Shown here in pieces: positions 30,868 to 34,111 of a stretch of DNA of 34,111 nt. The stretch's first letter is position 1. Each line of letters opens with the position of its first letter. The stretch covers positions 1 through 34,111 of the forward strand of contig JBBKWJ010000155.1 of the NCBI GenBank assembly GCA_037968895.1, given 5' to 3'. Position numbers and translations under genes: made by a program. The notes below the pieces were generated by a model. That model was not told the origin of the DNA, searched no databases, and saw only the letters and a list, made by a program, of their open reading frames with translations. The stretch is from JBBKWJ01 sp037968895. Lineage in GTDB: Bacteria > Actinomycetota > Acidimicrobiia > Acidimicrobiales > SZUA-35.

Positions 30868-31848
30868 ATGCGAGCTGTAGTTCTGAACGAAAAGGGTGGG
30901 CCTGAAGTGCTCACCATCGAAGAGGTTTCCGACCCGACTCCAGGGCCAGAAGAGGTTTTGGTCAAATTGACTGCGACCGCGCTCAACCGAGCGGATCTTC
31001 TGCAACGGCGAGGCTTCTACCCCGGCCCCCCGATGCCGAAGGAGATACCAGGGATGGAGTTCGCTGGCACCATCACTGCGCTCGGCGAGCGGGTCCAAGG
31101 GTGGGAGGTTGGTGACCGCTGCATGGGCATTGTTGGCGGAGGCGCATACGCCGAGCAACTCACGATTCACGAACGTCTGTTGCTCCCCATTCCCGATGGT
31201 GTGTCGATCGATGATGCGGCCGCGATCCCCGAGGTTTTCCTCACCGCATTCGATGCGCTTGTGGTGCAGGGCGGACTCACGTCAGGGCGTTTCGCCCTGG
31301 TCCATGCCGGTGCATCGGGTGTCGGAACTGCTTCCATCCAGATTGCGAAGGCGATCGGAGCGGGAATCATCGTCACTTGTTCGACTGGGAAGGTCGACGC
31401 TTGTCTGGAACTTGGGGCCGACGTTGTGGTCGACTACACCGCGACCTCGTTCGCCGAAGCGGTTCTTTCGGTAACCGGCGGCGAGGGGGTCGATGTCGTG
31501 CTCGATGTCATCGGCGGCGAATACACCCTCGACAACATCAAGTGCCTAAAGACGAAGGGCCGCCTCATTCAGGTGGGGATGATGGGCGAGCAGAAGGTCG
31601 AACTGCCGCTTGGGCTTCTTCTGGCCAAGCGAGCCTCGATCATCGGTACCACGCTGCGGGCAAGGCCTTTGGAAGAGAAGGCTGCTCTCGTACAGAGGGT
31701 GAAGGCTGAATTGCTGCCCCTGTTTGAGTGGGGTGCGCTTCGCCCCGTGATCGATTCTCGATTCGCGTTCGCCGATATCGCCGATGCGCACCGCCACATG
31801 GAGTCAAACGCGAACGTCGGCAAGATCTTGGTGACGTTCGGCGAGTAG
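30868..31848 (+). CDS. NAD(P)H-quinone oxidoreductase, PIG3/zeta-crystallin type
   Basis: The 326-aa protein is a zinc-free medium-chain dehydrogenase/reductase. The N-terminal catalytic domain contains ALNRADLLQRRGFYPGPPMPKEIPGMEFAG, typical of the TP53I3/PIG3 subgroup. The NADPH-binding Rossmann motif is HAGASGVGTASIQIAKAIGA. The end reads RFAFADIADAHRHMESNANVGKILVTF. It lacks the structural-zinc cysteine cluster of alcohol dehydrogenases. The likely role is two-substrate NADPH-dependent reduction of quinones or other reactive carbonyls in the cytosol. It stands alone, ending at a strong bidirectional terminator shared with citrate synthase. Confidence 0.92.
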   Translation: MRAVVLNEKGGPEVLTIEEVSDPTPGPEEVLVKLTATALNRADLLQRRGFYPGPPMPKEIPGMEFAGTITALGERVQGWEVGDRCMGIVGGGAYAEQLTIHERLLLPIPDGVSIDDAAAIPEVFLTAFDALVVQGGLTSGRFALVHAGASGVGTASIQIAKAIGAGIIVTCSTGKVDACLELGADVVVDYTATSFAEAVLSVTGGEGVDVVLDVIGGEYTLDNIKCLKTKGRLIQVGMMGEQKVELPLGLLLAKRASIIGTTLRARPLEEKAALVQRVKAELLPLFEWGALRPVIDSRFAFADIADAHRHMESNANVGKILVTFGE

Positions 31849-31874
31849 ACAGCGTCACACAACCTAGGAGAATC

Positions 31875-31924
31875 CAAAAACAACTATGGCCCGCTCTGCT
31901 AGGAGCGGGCCATAGTTGTTTTTG
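31875..31924. terminator. Perfect 22-bp bidirectional terminator
   Basis: A 22-bp arm (31875-31896, starting CAAAAACAACTATGGCC) pairs perfectly with its complement at 31903-31924 around a 6-nt loop (TGCTAG). The A-run on one side and T-run on the other make it an intrinsic terminator in both directions. It separates the convergent quinone oxidoreductase and citrate synthase genes. Confidence 0.93.
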
Positions 31925-31936
31925 GCTGCGGATGGC

Positions 31937-33208
31937 TTACTTGCGGTCGGCCATTGCCACGTAGTCTCGCTCGGGTGAACCAGTGTAGATCTGGCGTGGA
32001 CGAGCAATTGGCTGGTCTTGCTCGAGCAGTTCGCTCCAGTGAGCGAGCCATCCTGGCATTCTGCCGATGGTGAACATCACGGTGAACATGTTGAGCGGAA
32101 TTCCCATGGCCTGGTAGATCAGGCCGGTGTAGAAGTCGACATTTGGATAAAGGTTACGGCTCTTGAAGTAATCGTCGTTGAGGGCGATCTCTTCTAGCTT
32201 GAGCGCGATGTCGAGCATTGGGTTCTTGCCGGTGATTTCGAAGACGCGGTCTGCGGTTTCCTTGACAATGCGAGCCCGAGGGTCGTATGCCTTGTAGACC
32301 CGGTGGCCGAAGCCCATGAGTCGTCCTTCGCCTGCCTTGACGCTCTCGATGAATGGTTCGATGTTGTCGTATGACCCGATCTCGTCGAGCATGTAAATGA
32401 CCTGCTCGTTTGCGCCACCATGGCGGGGCCCGTAGAGGCCAGCAGTTGCGGCGGCGGCTGCAATGTATGGGTCGGCGTGTGATGAGCCAACAACCCGCAT
32501 CGTGGTGGTCGAGCAGTTCTGCTCGTGATCGGCGTGGAGGATGAGGAGCTGATCGAGCGCCTTCGAAAGGACTGGATTCGGTACGTAGTCTTTCTCGTTG
32601 ACCTTCCACATCATCGAGAGGAAGTTCTCGGAATAGTTGAGCTTGTTGTCTGGGTAGACAAACGGCTGTCCAACTGATGCCTTATAGGTCATAGCCGCAA
32701 TGGTTGGGGCCTTAGAGATGAGACGGTTGATCTGTCGATACCGGTTTTCTGGATCTTCGATGTTCTTGGCGTCTGGGTAGAAGGTCGACAACGCCGCGAT
32801 AGCGGAAACCATCATGCCCATCGGGTGGGCGTCGTGATGGAAGCCTTCCATGAACCGGCGACGGAAGTTTTCATGCACGTATGTGTGGTGCGTGACGTCG
32901 TGTGTCCAAATGTCATTTTGCTCTTTGGTCGGCAGCTCGCCGTTTTGAAGCAGGTAACAGACCTCAAGGAAGGTGGATTTTTCGGCGAGTTGTTCGATGG
33001 GGTAACCGCGATAGCGGAGGAAGCCTTTGCCACCGTCGAGTTCGGTGATCGCGCTCGCTGTCGAAGCGGTCGACTTGAAGCCTTCGTCGAAATACCACAC
33101 CCCCGGCAGGAGCTTGGCCATCGCCTTGCCGTCGATCCCACCGTTCTCGATGGGGATCTCGACGCTTTCGCCGGTGCGGTTGTCGGTAATGGTGACGGAC
33201 TCTGACAC
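31937..33208 (-). CDS. gltA: Citrate synthase
   Basis: This enzyme condenses acetyl-CoA with oxaloacetate, the entry step of the TCA cycle. The 423-aa protein is of the GltA type (about 427 aa in E. coli). Catalytic residues appear in LHADHEQNCSTTTMRVVGSSHADPY (His), GFGHRVYKAYDPRAR (His) and NVDFYTGLIYQAMGIP (Asp). The N-terminal substrate-loop region reads FDEGFKSTASTASAITELDGGKGFLRYRGYPIEQL. The start at GTG 33208 was chosen because GAGGAG lies 8 nt upstream on the minus strand; the in-frame GTG at 33214 is only 2 nt from it. Monocistronic, with a 161-bp gap upstream that should hold its promoter, although no clear box was found. Confidence 0.95.
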   Translation of the reverse strand: MSESVTITDNRTGESVEIPIENGGIDGKAMAKLLPGVWYFDEGFKSTASTASAITELDGGKGFLRYRGYPIEQLAEKSTFLEVCYLLQNGELPTKEQNDIWTHDVTHHTYVHENFRRRFMEGFHHDAHPMGMMVSAIAALSTFYPDAKNIEDPENRYRQINRLISKAPTIAAMTYKASVGQPFVYPDNKLNYSENFLSMMWKVNEKDYVPNPVLSKALDQLLILHADHEQNCSTTTMRVVGSSHADPYIAAAAATAGLYGPRHGGANEQVIYMLDEIGSYDNIEPFIESVKAGEGRLMGFGHRVYKAYDPRARIVKETADRVFEITGKNPMLDIALKLEEIALNDDYFKSRNLYPNVDFYTGLIYQAMGIPLNMFTVMFTIGRMPGWLAHWSELLEQDQPIARPRQIYTGSPERDYVAMADRK

Positions 33209-33369
33209 GTTCACTGCTCCTCAGCGATTGGCATGATCTCACGACGAGGGGCTACTGCCACCTGCACCACACTGTGCTGAGCGCATGCGATTCAACAAAT
33301 CGTATTTGCACGAATCTAGCCTGAAGCTCGCTCCGTAGTGGAATGCAAGCGGAACCTTTTGTGGCCGAG

Positions 33370-34111
33370 CTAGAGCGGTAGGTTGTCGTGTGTCCTGGAG
33401 CGGAGGCGTTCGCGCTTCGTCGACAACATGTCGAATGAGGCCACGAGGTTGCGTCTGGTCTCAGCTGGATCGATGACTGCGGTAATCGAACCTCGCTCCG
33501 CTGAGGGGTAAGGCGATAAGAAGTCACGCTCGTAGGCAGCCTCAAGCTCGACTCGTTCTTCCGGCGAAGCCCTGCGATGAAGGATTTCAACTGCGCCCTT
33601 TGCGCCCATCACCGCTACTTCCGCGCTTGGCCACGCAAACATGATGTCATTGCCCATGTAACGCGAGTCCATAACGATGTACGCGCCGCCGTATGACTTG
33701 CGAAGGATCAGAGCGACGCGCGGGACTGTGGCTCTGGCATACGAGAACGCCAGTTGCGCCCCGTGCCGAATCATGCCCCGCCACTCAAGGTCCTTGCCTG
33801 GGAGGAAACCCGAGGTGTCGACCAGGGTTAGCAACGGGACGTTGAACGCGTCGCACATTCCGACAAACCGAGCCCCTTTCTGCGACGCCGGGATGTCGAT
33901 CGAACCAGCGAGCGATTGGCTCTGATTCGCGACGACGCCAACAGTGTGGCCGCCGAAATTAGCGAAGCCGGTCACCATGTTTGGAGCCCAACCGGCCCGC
34001 AGCTCGAAGAATTCGTCGTCGTCAGCAACCGACCGGATGACGTCTCTGACGTCGTATGAGCCGGTGGCATGAGCGGGGACAATGTCACCCGCTTCTGGGG
34101 TCGATCGATCG
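33370..34111 (-). CDS. Acyl-CoA carboxylase carboxyltransferase (beta) subunit, 3' part
   Basis: The C-terminal 246 residues or so are present; the gene enters from beyond the right edge. This subunit transfers carboxyl from biotin to an acyl-CoA. Visible motifs are DIVPAHATGSYDVRDVI, FFELRAGWAPNMVTGFANFGG, SGSIDI-type biotin/CoA loops, LTLVDTSGFLPG, and KSYGGAYIVMDSRYMGNDIMFAWPSAEVAVMGAKGAVEILHRR. The second oxyanion-hole pair Gly-Ala is in GGAY. The residue after it is Ile, where Streptomyces coelicolor PccB has Asp422, so labelling it strictly propionyl-CoA carboxylase is unsafe. The C-terminus ends RSRTHDNLPL, similar to family ends with K/RHGN.P-type tails. Confidence 0.9.
   Translation of the reverse strand, partial: DRSTPEAGDIVPAHATGSYDVRDVIRSVADDDEFFELRAGWAPNMVTGFANFGGHTVGVVANQSQSLAGSIDIPASQKGARFVGMCDAFNVPLLTLVDTSGFLPGKDLEWRGMIRHGAQLAFSYARATVPRVALILRKSYGGAYIVMDSRYMGNDIMFAWPSAEVAVMGAKGAVEILHRRASPEERVELEAAYERDFLSPYPSAERGSITAVIDPAETRRNLVASFDMLSTKRERLRSRTHDNLPL

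Noticed and set aside
1..34111. CRISPR array, insertion sequence, prophage or integrase.
   Set aside because: I saw no regularly spaced direct repeats, transposase or recombinase motifs, or attachment-site duplication at the tRNA genes.

Overview
This 34.1 kb window is chromosomal DNA of an actinobacterium. An aquatic or marine member of class Acidimicrobiia (Ilumatobacter-like) is my best guess. The guess rests on moderate GC with actinobacterial protein types: fused IcmF, the actinobacterial form of DapD, and a GNAT-first Pat-like protein. It is an inference, because no rRNA or marker tree is available. Coding density is high, many genes overlap by ATGA/GTGA, and several lead genes have a TAnnnT box 6-7 nt before the start codon, suggesting leaderless mRNAs. 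I see no insertion sequence, prophage or CRISPR array.

Layout. (1) 83-3271 (-) encodes fused isobutyryl-CoA mutase IcmF, divergent from a MarR regulator (3327-3803). (2) 3830-8776 (+) is a tightly coupled arginine-succinyltransferase (AST) operon: M20 metallopeptidase, astA, astD, astB. astC and astE are absent, and the M20 enzyme may supply the final desuccinylation. (3) 8895-9374 is a small lipoprotein. (4) 9563-13591 (+) is a disaccharide phosphorolysis operon: beta-phosphoglucomutase, GH65 phosphorylase and a LacI regulator. A perfect 16-bp LacI-type operator lies in front of it. (5) 13655-17132 (+) holds three tandem paralogous single-TM proteins with propeller-like ectodomains. (6) 17129-18226 (-) is an APH-like phosphotransferase. 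(7) 18355-18548 carries tRNA-Cys(GCA) and tRNA-Val(GAC), each followed by a hairpin. (8) 18720-22660 (+) is the most unusual locus: a MauE-like membrane protein, a Tat-exported Cys-rich MauA-like domain fused to DUF4214 repeats, a MauD/TlpA-like thioredoxin, a possible 28-residue membrane peptide, a membrane protein and an unknown protein. No methylamine dehydrogenase heavy chain is present, and one of the two TTQ tryptophans appears to be missing.

(9) 22727-27222 is a mixed region: hot-dog thioesterase, GNAT (-), MaoC dehydratase, a PfkB phosphofructokinase and an iodotyrosine-deiodinase-like flavoprotein (both -, overlapping), and DapD for lysine/DAP synthesis. (10) 27428-31848 (+) holds an unknown single-TM protein, a Pat-like GNAT/acyl-CoA-synthetase fusion with a degenerate ligase half, and a quinone oxidoreductase. 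(11) 31937-34111 (-) holds citrate synthase and the 3' part of an acyl-CoA carboxylase carboxyltransferase subunit that runs off the window.

Metabolic theme: much of the window handles short acyl-CoAs and succinyl units feeding the TCA cycle (IcmF, acyl-CoA carboxylase, citrate synthase, AST pathway, DapD, MaoC, thioesterase, Pat-like regulator). The sugar phosphorolysis operon and the Mau-like locus are separate modules.
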